Assembly (NCBI GenBank): GCA_030035585.1
Contig: CM057461.1
Location: 166,295,624-166,359,623, forward strand
DNA from: Dugong dugon
Taxonomy: Eukaryota; Chordata; Mammalia; Sirenia; Dugongidae
DNA length: 64,000 nucleotides
Direction of reading: 5' to 3'
Part shown: positions 12,701 to 23,410 of the stretch, piece by piece
How positions within the stretch are numbered: the first letter of the stretch is position 1
How the letters are laid out: each line of letters starts with the position of its first letter
The notes under the pieces: model-generated
Database searches by the model: none
The model's input: only the letters and a program-made list of their open reading frames with translations
What the model was told of the DNA's origin: nothing
Translations under genes and position numbers: made by a program

Positions 12701-12899
12701 AAGGTTTTCACTGACTAATTTTTCAGAAGTAGACCACCAGATCCTTTTTGTTAGTCTGTCTTAATCTGGAAGCTCAGCTGAAACCTGTCCACTATGGATG
12801 ACCCTGCTGGTATTTGAAATATCGGTGGCATACCTTCCAGAATCACAACAACATGCAAGCCACCACAGTACAACAAACTAACAGACATGTGGGGGACTA
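9701..12899 (-). mobile_element. Near-complete RTE (BovB-clade) LINE, decayed
   Basis: A 3.2-kb antisense element whose 3' end is the 'ttgttgttagttgttagg' at the left. Read on the minus strand, a 5' UTR-like region (12700-12899) is followed by an AP-endonuclease region in broken frames at 12085-12360 and 11782-12057. A linker (11355-11651) follows, then reverse-transcriptase pieces at 10856-11113 (WKRSIFVFISKKGDPAKCGN, YRAISF), 10313-10591 (CQGCILSPYLFDLYAE) and a C-terminal piece at 9883-10089 (RRIDAFELWCWRKIL). These are the hallmarks of RTE ORF2. Many frameshifts and stops make it inactive. Its 3' end is the partner of the AFRO SINE tail and its 5' region matches the body of the composite SINEs. 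Confidence 0.92.
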
Positions 12900-12949
12900 T
12901 TGAATAGAGTTGAAAAATAAAAGATATAAGAGGTTGGGTATTGGAATAA

Positions 12950-13317
12950 TACTTAAATCACAAAAATTACTCCAGGAATAAGGCTAGAGAGGCATTGAAA
13001 TGGCTCAAAGAATAAAGAGTGTCATGTGAGTCAGTAAGTGGCAAATAAGTAAGTGTCCTGAGGACAGAGAACATTATGGGTTGCCATCACCAAGAAAAGT
13101 TTTGTGGAGGTTACATCTGGGTGTTGAAGACTGAATGGTCAGGTTAGCATAGACAGAGAGGACAGGGGAGGGTATTTCAGGTTGGGGGTCAAAGAATGTG
13201 CAAAGGCCAAAGGTCAGGAAAGTGCATGATGTATTTTTGAGGTCAGTGAGGCCAGAGTTGGACCAGGTATGGAAGCTTTGGATTGTGAAAGGCTTGGAAT
13301 GTTGGACTGAGAATTTT
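12950..13317 (-). repeat. L2 LINE fragment
   Basis: Antisense L2 body with recognisable phrases such as 'gaatgtgcaaaggccaaagg' and 'ggtatggaagctttggatt'. Part of it ('ctgagaatttt') was duplicated by the L1 insertion that follows. Confidence 0.6.
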
Positions 13318-14331
13318 CTTTTCTGACACTCTTTTTCTTCTTTTTATTGTGCTCTAAGTGAAAGTTTACAATTCAAGTCAATTTCTCATACAAAAATTTA
13401 CACACACATTGCTATGTGTGACCCTAGTTGCTCTCCCTATACTGTGACAGCACTCTATTCCTTTCCACCCAGGATTTCCCGTGTCCACTAAACCAGCTCC
13501 TGACCTTCTCTGCTCTCTCATCTCGCCTCCAGACAAGAGCTGCCCATTTAGTATCCTGTATCTACTTGAGCTAAGAAGCACAGTCTTCATGAGTATCATT
13601 TTATGTTCCATAGTCCAGTCTAATCTTTGTCTGAAGAGTTGGCCTCGGGAATGGTTTTAGTTTTGGGTTAATAGAGAGTCCGGGGGCCATGTCTTCTGGG
13701 GTCTCTCCAGTCTCAGTCAAACCATGAAGTCTGGTCTTTTTACTAGAATTTGAGTTCTGCACCTCAATTTTCTCCTGCTGCATCAGGGACTCTCTGTTGT
13801 GTTCCCCTTGGTGGTAGCCAGGGTTCATCTAGTTCTTCTGGTCTCAGGCTGATGGAGTCTCTGGTTTATGTGGCCCTTTCTGTCTCTTGGGCTAATATTT
13901 TCCTTGTGTCTTTAGTGTTCTTCATTCTCCTTTGCTCCCGGTGGGTTGGGACCAATTGATGCATCTTAGATGGCCACTCGCTTGCTTTTAAGACCCCAGA
14001 CGCCACTCACCAAAGTGGGATGCAGAACATTTTCTTAATAAACCTTGTAATGCGAATTGACCTAGATGTCCCTTGAAACCATGGTCCCCAGACCCCTGCC
14101 CCTGCTACTGTGTCCCTCAAAGTGTTTGGTTGTCTACAGGAAACTTAGCTTTTGGTTTATTCCAGTTGTGCTGACTTCCCCTGTAGTGTGTGTTGTCCTT
14201 CCCTTTACCTAAGAAAATTCTTGCCTACTATCTAGTTAGTGAATACCCCTCTCCCACCCTCCCCACCCTTGTAACCATCAAAGAATGTTTTCTTCTGGGT
14301 TTGGAACTTTTCTTGACTTCTTATAATAGGT
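13318..14331 (-). mobile_element. 5'-truncated L1 3' UTR copy
   Basis: Antisense L1 3' UTR of an older relative of the family at 33746-40074. Shared blocks include 'gggggccat', 'cttttaagaccccagacgcc' and 'ctagatgtccc'. An 11-bp target duplication, ctgagaatttt, at 13307-13317 and 14332-14342 defines the ends. No ORF2 is present. Confidence 0.88.
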
Positions 14332-14342
14332 CTGAGAATTTT

Positions 14343-15186
14343 TGGGTTTTTGTTTTTGTCTTTCACTTTTTCTGTAGAAAAGTAATTATTGTTTGGTGGC
14401 TGCCGTTTAGAATTCTCTCATAGCTCTAATCTTTACTGATTTATCCTGTGAGTCAAAATTCATTCTTGCACTAAAGTTTTGAGGTTGTGAGAAATTGCCT
14501 ACATTTGTAAACATAGGTAAGTAGTCAAACAGATAAAAATATGAAAGGGAAAATGAAATAGATTAGAAAGTTAGAAAACAAAAATTGAATCTGCTTTCAA
14601 GATCACCTGGAGGCTACGTTCTCAGAAGTGTGTGCCTGGTAAACACCAGATTCTTTATCTTAGAACTCAGATCTTAGAGTTCTTTGTCTTAGAACATCGC
14701 CCCTTTGAATTTGTGATTTTTTTCCATAGCACTAAAAGTAAACTGAGTTATTCTGCCACTTCCACTTCCCTTTGATTTTTCATTTACTATTTTTTTTTAA
14801 ACAGCGCAATAACAATGTATTGACTTGAGAACAGATTTTGAACTATCACAAGAACCTGTATATAGGCACAGTTTTACCAGGGCCTTCTATCTCTGTAGCT
14901 AGATCAGCATGGAAAGTCTTTTTATGAGAAGGCTGCTAGGTGAGGTGTAATTAAAATAAGAGTAATATTTTGGATGAGACAAATATTCATGACACCAGGC
15001 TATGCATGCCCAATACGTCAATCTCCAAAAGTGTCTTCCTGTTACTCTTCATCACTTATTTCAGTCAGGGTCCTTGTGGGAAAGAGATGGCGTATTCAAA
15101 ATTTCACTGAAGACACTTTAACAAAGGGACTCTTTACATGGATGTGGGCAGGGTTAGGGAACTAACAGTGATGGTAAAGCACATAG
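14343..15186. other. Intergenic
   Basis: Contains the second copy of an unnamed old repeat at 14441-14510 (compare 7276-7345). The remainder is unrecognised and no gene is supported. Confidence 0.4.
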
Positions 15187-15391
15187 ACAACCAATGCCAT
15201 TGAGCCAATCCGACTCAGGACAACTCCATGTAAGTCAGAGTACAACTGTGGCCCATAGGGCTTTCAGTGGCTGATTTTTCAGAAGTAGATTGCCAGGCCT
15301 TTCTTCTGAGGCACCTCTGGGTGGACTCGAACCTCTAATAGTGTGGTTAGCAGCTGAGTGTGTTACTTGTTTGCACCACCCAGGGATCCTA
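15187..15391 (-). repeat. AFRO SINE, long-body subfamily
   Basis: Antisense SINE of the subfamily whose body carries the RTE 5'-UTR-like segment ('tttttcagaagtagattgcc'). The tRNA-like head is at the right, ending 'gcaccacccagggatcct'. Confidence 0.85.
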
Positions 15392-15908
15392 TGAAGCACA
15401 TAGGGTACTAGAAATATTAGGAAGTTGTTACTGCTTCTAGGCCTGAAGGAACAATGACAATGAGTGAAGTTAGAGAACCCAGTAAGAGCTCCAGCATCCA
15501 AGAGGAGCCATGGCCATAAGTAGAAGCATGCAACCACTGCCAATACCTAGCCAGGGAAGGAGTTGACAGAATAAATACCCCAGCTGTCTCTTCCCACCCT
15601 CCAATCTCCTGCTATTGGTGGGACTCAGCTGGAAGCCAGAAGGCAAGAAAGCCCAGATGATGCAGTCCGAAGTGCTCAACTTCCCGAGGCACAGCAAGAA
15701 AGAGAAAGGCCAGGAATAGATTTGGAGAAGCAAAGGGAGAAAACCAGCACACTACTTTTTCAACTCTTTAATAATCCAGAAGTTCATGTACTTACAGTTT
15801 CTCCCAAGAGTGACACTTTATTAAAATTATAAAATACCTTTATGTTATTAAACCACTGTTAGGGTTTTGAAGAGGGCTGAAAAAATAGAACATAAAAATA
15901 AAACAAAA
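15392..15908. other. Intergenic
   Basis: No recognised repeat or gene. Overlapping open frames at 15235-15543 and 15470-15733 on the minus strand are partly within the neighbouring SINE and have no coding features. Confidence 0.4.
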
Positions 15909-15956
15909 ACCCGTTGCTGTCGAGTTGATTCTGACTCATAGCAACCCTACAGACCA
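15909..15956 (-). repeat. AFRO SINE 3'-end fragment
   Basis: Reads 'cccgttgctgtcgagttgat' and 'ctgactcatagcaaccctac', the antisense SINE 3' end only. Confidence 0.8.
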
Positions 15957-16039
15957 TATTGGGAAATAATCTAACTGAATGGCAGATGGAAACAAAAATA
16001 TCCTCTTTATGATTGGCAACGTTAGGTTGGAGGGAACGG

Positions 16040-16555
16040 CAGTGGCATCACCAGGGTTGGTGTCACCAAGTGCAGTAACTCATGGTGTCAACACCCCGAA
16101 CTGGTGTGGGCAGAGCTGGCCAGCGAACCACCCCCTCCCCCCATGGGCAGAGTGGCCCAGCTCTACCTTGCCCCCTGTGCAGGGCCCAGGGCCGAGCTGC
16201 ATGGCATGCCTCACCTGGCCCACCTCCCCCTGTGGCTCCCCACAGCGCCTCTCCTCTCCCATTGGCCAAGGTGGAGACCCTCCTCTTCTCCCAAGGACAG
16301 GTGCCAGAACCCAGCTGCCTGCACCTTGACTAGCAGGTGACAGATGGGGGTGTGTGTGGTGGTGACTAGTTACCACACTGGGTGATGGGTGACACCAACC
16401 GTAGTGACACCACCGCCTTGGTGGTCCCTTCCCTGGTGGGACTGGCCTGCCTGTTGCTGCTGCCACCTTGAACCCTGGGATCATTTTGGTGTCATCCACT
16501 CTGACAGTGTCAGGGGTGTAGTCTTCACCCCTGCAGCTCCCTAGTGATGCCACTG
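16040..16555. mobile_element. GC-rich hAT-type MITE
   Basis: A 516-bp GC-rich block in AT-rich surroundings. The ends are 17-bp terminal inverted repeats: CAGTGGCATCACCAGGG at 16040-16056 and the complement of CAGTGGCATCACTAGGG at 16539-16555, with one mismatch. It is flanked by 8-bp duplications gggaacgg (16032-16039) and gggaactg (16556-16563), 7 of 8 matching. An 8-bp duplication and CA...TG ends fit the hAT superfamily. A third, inverted copy of the terminal region, extended by 'ggttggtgtcacc', lies inside at about 16363-16415. The overlapping open frames reflect high GC only. No transposase is visible, so it is non-autonomous. I cannot name the family. Confidence 0.75.
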
Positions 16556-16767
16556 GGGAACTGCTTGGTATGAGGATCTATGGATCTACTAGCTGAGCCC
16601 AGAATTTAGTGAACTTCCCCACCTAGTCTCAGATGTCACCAAACCAGGGCCTTTTCCTGGAGGGAAGTACAGAATGCTTGCTTTTTGTGGGCCATGTGCC
16701 CCTCAGAGGAAGACATGAGTAAGGAGCAGGCCTACCCACCAGGACACAGCTGGAGTGTAGAATCCAA

Positions 16768-17527
16768 TAGTGAAGAGGACTTGAAGCGCTTGCTGATGAA
16801 GATCAAAGTCTACAACCTTCGGTACGGATTACACCTCAACACAGAGAAAACGAAAATCCTCACAACTGGAACTATAAGCAATATCGTGATAAATGGAGAA
16901 AATATTGAAGTTGTCAAGGATTTCATTTTACTTGGATCCACAATCAAAGCCCATGGAAGCAGCAGTCAAGAAATCAGATGACATATTGCATTGGGCAAAT
17001 CGGCTGCAAAAGACCTCTTTAAAGTGTTGAAAAGCAAAGATGTCACTTCGAGGACTAAGGTGTGCCTGACCCAACCCATGGTATTATCAATCTCTTCATA
17101 TGCATGCGAAAGCTGGACAATGAATAAGGAAGAACAAAGAAGAATTGAAGCCTTTGAATTATGGTGTTGGTGAAGAATATTGAATACACTATGGACTTCC
17201 AGAAGAACAAACAAAGCTATCTTGGAAGAAGTTCAGCCAGAATGTTCCTTAGAAGTGAAGATGGGGACACTTCGTCTAATGTACTTTGGGCATGTTATCA
17301 GGAGGGACCAATCACTGGAGAAGGATGTCATGGTTGGTGAAGTAGATGGTCAGTGAAAAAGAGGAAGACACTCAATGAGATGGACTGACACAGCGGCAGC
17401 AACAATGGGTTCAAACATAGCAATGATTGGGAGGATGGCGCAGGCTGGGCTGCGGTTCGTTGTGTTGTACATGGGGTCGCTATGAGTTTTAATTGACTTG
17501 ATGACACCTAACAACAACAACAACAAC
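16768..17527 (+). mobile_element. RTE LINE 3' end (RT C-terminus and tail)
   Basis: Sense 5'-truncated RTE. It encodes the C-terminal part of the reverse-transcriptase ORF in two frames, at about 16768-16981 (EEDLKRLLMKIK, EKTKILTTG) and 16991-17173 (TSRTKVCLTQ, EAFELWCW). The 3' terminus has the 'aacaacaacaacaaca' tail at 17509-17527. Imperfect flanking repeats agaatccaa (16759-16767) and agagtccaa (17528-17536) look like a target duplication. It is less decayed than the 9.7-kb copy but still broken. Confidence 0.9.
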
Positions 17528-17809
17528 AGAGTCCAACATGTGCCCTTTGAGAGCAGCTTATGCTCAAGAGAAAGATAGGTGGGGCTAGGCCCCATCTGCC
17601 CAATTATTCTTCCCAAACTTACCAGGCAGAGAAGTCTTTCCACTGCCTTGGAGCCGAGTGAATTAAGGGCATTGGAGGAATGTTTTCTCCCCACCACATT
17701 TACTCATTGATTGATTAATCCAACGCACACATTTTTAGAAGCTATGCACACTATGGAATCTGGGAATGCAAAAATGAACAGGATGCTGTTTATGCTCTGG
17801 AAGGTAATA

Positions 17810-18032
17810 AGAAGAACAGCTAACAGTTACTGAGGGTGTTCCTTGAGGCAGGATGTGTTTTTCATGCATTTCTCATGAAATATTCATAGTCACTATATAA
17901 GATAGATACTATTGCTAATGTTTTACAGATGAAGAAACTGAGGCCTGGCAATGTTAAGGGAGTTAGTTAGTGGCAGAGCCGGGATGCAAATCGCAGCAGT
18001 TTGACTTCAGAGCTGGTGCTCTAACACCCTTC
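17810..18032 (-). repeat. MIR SINE
   Basis: Antisense MIR: 'ttttacagatgaagaaactg' then 'aggcctggcaatgttaaggg', 'agtggcagagccgggatgca' and a run into the tRNA-related end 'gagctggtgctctaacac'. Confidence 0.8.
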
Positions 18033-18512
18033 TACCTCACAGGTCAGTGCTGGAGACAGGCCTGTGAACAAATTATTGTATGAGGTGGGTGCTAATGGAG
18101 GGATGTGCGGCGCTCTAAGGGAGCAGAGGAAGGAGTGATTAAACAAGTCTGTGTGTACGACACTTGTGCAGTTTCCCTCTCCACAGCCAGAAATTAAGAG
18201 TGGACTCTTTTTAGAGCAGGCTTTATTATTACTACACATGGATTCAGATATAGAGGTTAATTCATGTTGCCTTGCTGCCCCTCCCAAACATAATGACACT
18301 TAAAATAATTTCTTCCTGATTTCCTGGACCCTCTCCAAGAGTTCTGCTCCAGCTTTTGGATAAGGTGGAAGCAGGAAAAGGATATCCTCATGTTCCCTAA
18401 CTAGAGACCTAAGTTTTCTCATAGGAATCATATTAAAATCATGGTTAAGATTCTATTACCCTTGCATATATATGTGTGTGCACGTGTGAACTATATTATA
18501 TATTGGCTGTGA
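18033..18512. other. Intergenic
   Basis: No gene or clear repeat. The minus-strand open frame at 18021-18299 has no recognisable domain. Confidence 0.35.
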
Positions 18513-18531
18513 GATATATATATATATATAT
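18513..18531. repeat. (AT)n microsatellite
   Basis: Short perfect AT run immediately left of a SINE. The larger AT/AC tract lies on the SINE's other side. Confidence 0.95.
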
Positions 18532-18686
18532 AAACTTATTGTCATCGAGTTGATTCTGACTCACGGTGACCCTATAGGACAGAGTAGAACTGCCCCATAG
18601 GGTTTCCAAGGAGCAGCTGGTGGATTTGAACTGCTGACCTTATTTGGTTAGCAGCCAAGCTCTTAACTACTTCTCCGCCAGGCTTC

Positions 18687-18689
<3 letters not shown>
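18532..18689 (-). repeat. AFRO SINE in AT microsatellite
   Basis: Antisense SINE: RTE-like 3' end 'attgtcatcgagttgattct' at the left, tRNA-like head 'ttagcagccaagctcttaac' at the right. AT-repeat sequence flanks both sides, so either it inserted into a microsatellite or the repeat copy is its target duplication. Confidence 0.85.
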
Positions 18690-18734
<45 letters not shown>

Positions 18735-18833
18735 TATATATATGTATATATGTATATGTATATATTTATATATATACACACACACATATATGTATATATA
18801 CACACGTATATCCATATATGTATACACACACGT
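18690..18833. repeat. Complex (TA)n/(CA)n microsatellite
   Basis: About 36 bp of TA repeat passes into alternating 'acacacac', 'tatatgtata' and 'tatacacacacac' blocks. The open frame at 18644-18835 is repeat-derived. Confidence 0.95.
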
Positions 18834-20524
18834 AATAGCTATCTATATATAATCACTAAAATCATCTGTGAAAAACTGGTTAGATTTCTACATTTCTATG
18901 GTTTTGAAGTCTTATTTCAATGAAGATTATTTTCTCTTCATAAAGTGTAATTAATATTTCTCACCTCAGGGATATTTTTCTATGACTTTATCATAATTTA
19001 GTGGTGGTAGTAGATCACAATTTCTGCTAACAACAGGAAACAAACTCATTTTTCTGTTTCCTACCTCTTGGTAGAAATTGTTTCAGTTTGGCCTCCTTTA
19101 GTGCATTATCTCTGAGCGTATCTTTGAGATATTGAACATCCATACCTTTAGCTTTTATATCACTGGATCCTAGATTAAGTATCATTAAGTTTATACAACT
19201 AGAACGAACTCTAAATAGGTGATGTCTACCTTGGCCAAGTGATAGCCTATTCATGCCAGGATATTAAGCACATCCTGCTGTTCAGTGTAAACACCAGGTG
19301 GGTTTCTGATTCATTCAACACAAGCACAGAACCCCTCACTCTTTCCTTCTTAGTGAATGAAAATCTCTGGGAAGCCCCCGCTTGGAAATTCTCTATACCT
19401 TTAAAGTCAGTGCATCTCGCTCCAAAATGAGCCAAGAAGAGGGCTGGATCAATTACTCCCGAGCCTCTTCTATTCACAGCCTGTTTCTTGGAGTGACCTC
19501 AGAAACTCACAGAGAATCCTAAGTTGACAGGTAGCCCCTTTCTTGTACTAGCTTACTCTATTAGGACTTCAGGGTTGGAAAAGTCCTACCCTTTTCAACA
19601 AAGTTGAAACTGCCTGGAAGCTTTGCATCCCTTACTCATTACTAGATCATTCTCCTACTAAGCCTTCAGAGAAGGCAAAATGAGACAAGGTGATCCTCAT
19701 TACCATGGGATAACTGCTGGGTCTTAAGGTAATCAAAGCTGTGTTTTGGGTCTCTACAATAAATGGTGGAACTACTCAGACCCAACAAAGGCTATCTCAG
19801 AGGCTCCATCAGGGGAGTTTCCCAGGAGGAGTCATGGCACTCTTACTGATCTGGCCAGGCACTACCACACAAAGGTGCACAGGACTGTGGGTCTACTTTC
19901 ACAGCTTTTCATTCTTTAGGCAAAATGTCACAGGTGGTCTGATAAATGAAGTAATTTTGGAGGGGGAGGGGCACAGTGCAGTAGCTTTGCTGGAAAAGAA
20001 CCTGTGTTTTCTGATAGCCTATCTATTTCATTATTCAAAGGAATAATCTAGAAATTGACTACTGTGGCAAACCACCGGCTGTTCCCTAATATCATTTTTC
20101 CCTTTTTTTTCTATAGTAACAGAATCCCCAGTATGTACATGAGTACAACCTTGCAACTCTGTTGGTCATATAACTATGTTTTGGCCAATGAGATATGAGC
20201 AAAAGTGATGCCACTTCTGGGTTGTGCCCTTAAAGGGAAAGGGTGAACCCTCCGTGTCTCCAGCTTACCTCCTGGTTGGCTGGAATATGAGTGTGAAGGT
20301 GATCCATCCTAGACCATGTGGGTCCAAAGACAGCAGAGCTACAAGATAAAAGACATCTGTGTCTCTGACCCTAGAACTGCCACACCAGTCCTCCAATGCT
20401 CAGTCCCAGATTGTGGGGTGAAAAAACATCTACTATGTTTAAACCTCAGTTATTATGAGTCTGCATCAAAGCAGTAAAACCTTGATCTAACTAATTTAGA
20501 GACTTTGGATTTTAGTAGTAGAAT
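18834..20524. other. Intergenic, mostly unrecognised
   Basis: No coding sequence supported. Sequence from about 20060 to 20510 has the feel of an old interspersed repeat ('ttggccaatgagatatgagc', 'tgccacttctgggttgtg'), but I cannot assign a family. Confidence 0.35.
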
Positions 20525-20720
20525 AGCCTGTTGTCTTCAAGTCAATTCTGACTCATAGTGACCCTATAGGACAGAGCAGAACTGCCCATAGGGTTTCCAA
20601 GGCTATAAATCTTTACAGAAGCAGATTGCCACATCTTTCTCCATGGAGTGGCTGGTGGGTTCGAACCACCGACCTTTTGATTGGCAGCCAAGCGCTCAAC
20701 CACTGTGCCACCAGGGCTCC
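20525..20720 (-). repeat. AFRO SINE
   Basis: Antisense full-length SINE with B box complement 'ggttcgaaccac' and head end 'accactgtgccaccagggct'. Flanking 'tagtagaata' on both sides looks like the target duplication. Confidence 0.9.
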
Positions 20721-20737
20721 AGTTTAGTAGAATAAAG

Positions 20738-21678
20738 GTGATTTTAGTTGAGAGCACTGCCTCCTTAATCCAGGTTATCTGTTTTCAACAAGTGGGAGCT
20801 CTGCATCTTCCCATTAAGGTGGTGGCTTTTGGGGACTATACAGAGGAGGAAAGGGCTAGGAAGTTAGGCCTTAGATAGAATAGGGAGTGAAGATTTAGAC
20901 TTTTCATTTAGACTCAAAAGTCCTACTCAGAACTGTCATGTACTTCTTCAAAGGTTGTGTGTTTCTCTGGCATGTCCCATGAGTGAAGCCTGAAAGAACT
21001 GACGTACTTTCTTAGACATGACTACAGTGTTAGAATTTGTTGCCAGGATATCTATGGAAATTCCATATTCTATCTCAGAAAAGAAATCTAATTTTTATTT
21101 GATGCTACACTCTTCTTTAGCCAGAGATACAATAAAACCACTGTTTGCTGTGGTGTTTTGGCAGAACTCTGAAGCGTGGCCTGGATCTGGGAACCCACAA
21201 TCCAAGAATAAGGCACCATTTACGTACAAAATTGTTGAATTTGGAAAGAAACCATGCTTGTGAAACTATGCTTGTTCAGTTATGCTTGTGAAGCCACTGT
21301 CTTTCAAGGTCAAAAAGAGCTTATTTTTCAAGTAAGTGTGTTTCACTGTTTACTGGCAACTACCAAAATAATTATTTCCTGTGTGGGTCACTGGGAGTGA
21401 GGTAATCCCAAGGAAAATGTTCCATTGTGCTTACTGGGCTGGGCGGTACAGTAGCTCCAGGCATTCCCTTAAAGCAACAGTAATTGTGTTGAATGGCAAA
21501 GCCTGGTTCATATGCCCCTTGAAGGGAGATTCGTTTTCCATTTAATACTTTTAGGATTTTGTGAGAGTTAGCAAAGTTGAAGGTATACATACACATTAAC
21601 ATATCTGTGGATGTTCTTATTGTGTTGATTCATTTAAATAGACAGGGTTATAGACAGTTGAAAAAGAGAGTATATAAT
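20738..21678. other. Intergenic
   Basis: No recognised gene, RNA or repeat. Open frames such as 21018-21263 have no domain features. Confidence 0.35.
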
Positions 21679-22250
21679 ATCCATGGAAGTGGAAGTCAAG
21701 AAATCAAACAACATTATTGCATTGGGCAAATCTGCTGCAAAAGACCTCTTTAAGGTTTTAAAAAACCAAGATGTCACTTTGATGACTAAGGAATGCCTGA
21801 CCCAAGCCCTAGTCTTTTCAATTGCCTCTTACAGATATGAAAGCTGTACAATGAAAAAGGAAGACAGGAGAAGAATTGATGTTTTTGAATTGTGGTGTTG
21901 GTGAAGAATGTTGAATGTACCATGGACTTTCAGAATAATGAACAAATCAGTCTTATAAGAAATACAACCAGAATGCTCCTTAGAAGTTAGGACGGTGAAT
22001 CATTGGCTCATTTACTTTGGATACGTTGTAGAAAAGACTGATTTCTAGAAAAGAACATCATGTTTGGTAAAGTAAAGGATCAGTGAAAACAAAGGAAACA
22101 CTCCGTGAGATGTATTGACATGGTGGCTGCAACAATAACCTCAAACATACCAAAGATGGTGAGGATGGTGCACCACCCCGCAATGTTTCAATCCGTCATA
22201 CATAAGGTCACCGTGAGTTGGAGCCACCTTGATGGCATCTAACAACAACA
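21679..22250 (+). mobile_element. RTE LINE 3' end fragment
   Basis: Sense RTE parallel to 16930-17527. It keeps the frame at 21683-21904 (AAKDLFKVLK, RRIDVFELWCW) and ends in 'ggcatctaacaacaaca'. Decayed and 5'-truncated. Confidence 0.88.
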
Positions 22251-22299
22251 TACATGCTGAGATAAGCTCTCTGTTCCTTTCTGTGTAAAAGCAGAAAAT

Positions 22300-22445
22300 T
22301 TCCTTGTACAAGTTGTGTTATTGATTTACTTGTCTGCTTGAATCACTTGAAGGAATTTTGTACTTGCTATTGTCTTCCCAGCCCATACTAATAGGCCTAG
22401 CACCAAGCATTGTGCTCATTAACCGTCTGTGGAATGAATGAATAA
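22300..22445 (+). repeat. L2 LINE 3' end fragment
   Basis: Ends 'ggcctagcaccaagcattgt' then 'gtggaatgaatgaataa', the L2 3' terminal pattern. Confidence 0.6.
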
Positions 22446-22661
22446 CCTGCAAAGGAAGTGAATTCCAGGGAGATGATCCCTTCCCCCAAATGGGCCTTTC
22501 CTGGTATCATGACACCGAATTGAGAGAATTTGCCAGAGGGAGTGGCTGACCAGCCAGGGCTGGAGCATTCCTGAGATCCTCTGTGGTCCAGGGATTAAAT
22601 AATCCTGTGCTACGGACCGCCATCCTCCCTGGAATCTGAGAGGTCTACTCTACACTCTACA

Positions 22662-22822
22662 CATTGCCACTGAGTCTATTTCGACTCATAGTGACCCTAT
22701 AGGACAGAGTAGCACTGCCCCACAGGGTTCCCAAGGCCGTAATCTGTACGGAAGCAGACTGCCACATCTTTCTCCTGCTGGTGGGTTCAAACTGCTAATC
22801 TTTTGGTTAACCACTGCACAGC
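22662..22822 (-). repeat. AFRO SINE
   Basis: Antisense copy with 'gactcatagtgaccctatag' and 'ccccacagggttcccaaggc'. Its head is short, with part of the tRNA region missing. Confidence 0.85.
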
Positions 22823-23054
22823 AGGTGACAGACAATCAGACTAGGTCAAAAACCTCTAATGCTTTATTTTTCTTTCCCAGATGGGTTACCACACATCTGG
22901 TCCATAATTTGGAGGAATTCTCTTGAATATACACTATTTGATACTTCATCCTGCCTCATCTTCATTACAGGTCTGGTATAGGAGCTTAGCATAGATTCTA
23001 GAGATTCTGGAGCTGCATTTTTCAAAAAGGAATGTTCATTACTGATTAATCTAC

Positions 23055-23270
23055 TTACCAAATTTTTATTAAGTGCCCACTATGTGCCCGGCATTGTACT
23101 GGTGCTGGGGTGAACAAGCCAGGTGTGGGCTATGCCCTTAAGAAGCTGACCTTCTCATGAGGGAGAGAGACAAAAACACAAATACATAAAATAAATTATA
23201 CATTGTGGTTACTTATGAAAAATGAACTGGATATTGAAGTAGGGAATAACTGGAAGTACCTATTTTATAG
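23055..23270 (-). repeat. L2 LINE fragment
   Basis: Antisense L2 3' end: 'attaagtgcccactatgtgc', 'gtgctggggtgaacaagcc', then 'ctcatgagggagagagacaa'. A SINE at 23281 follows, with L2-like purine-rich sequence beyond it. Confidence 0.65.
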
Positions 23271-23280
23271 AGGATAGAAA

Positions 23281-23407
23281 CCCCGGTGGTGTAGTGGTTA
23301 AGTGCTATGGCTGCTAACCAAAAGGTTGGCAGTTCAAATCTACCAGGTGCTCCTTGGAAAGTCTATGGGGGCAGTCAGAATTGACTCGATGGCAATGGGT
23401 TTGGTTT
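23281..23407 (+). repeat. AFRO SINE, internally deleted
   Basis: Sense copy with an intact tRNA-like head and RTE-like end. It lacks about 30 bp between 'gggggcagt' and 'cagaattgactcgatggcaa'. Confidence 0.88.
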
Positions 23408-23410
23408 TGC

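Noticed and set aside
16080..16553. Long overlapping frames on both strands (up to 157 codons) suggesting a GC-rich gene or CpG-island exon
   Set aside because: They fall inside an element with inverted termini and a flanking duplication. The frames are Pro/Gly/Trp-rich from base composition, with no domain.
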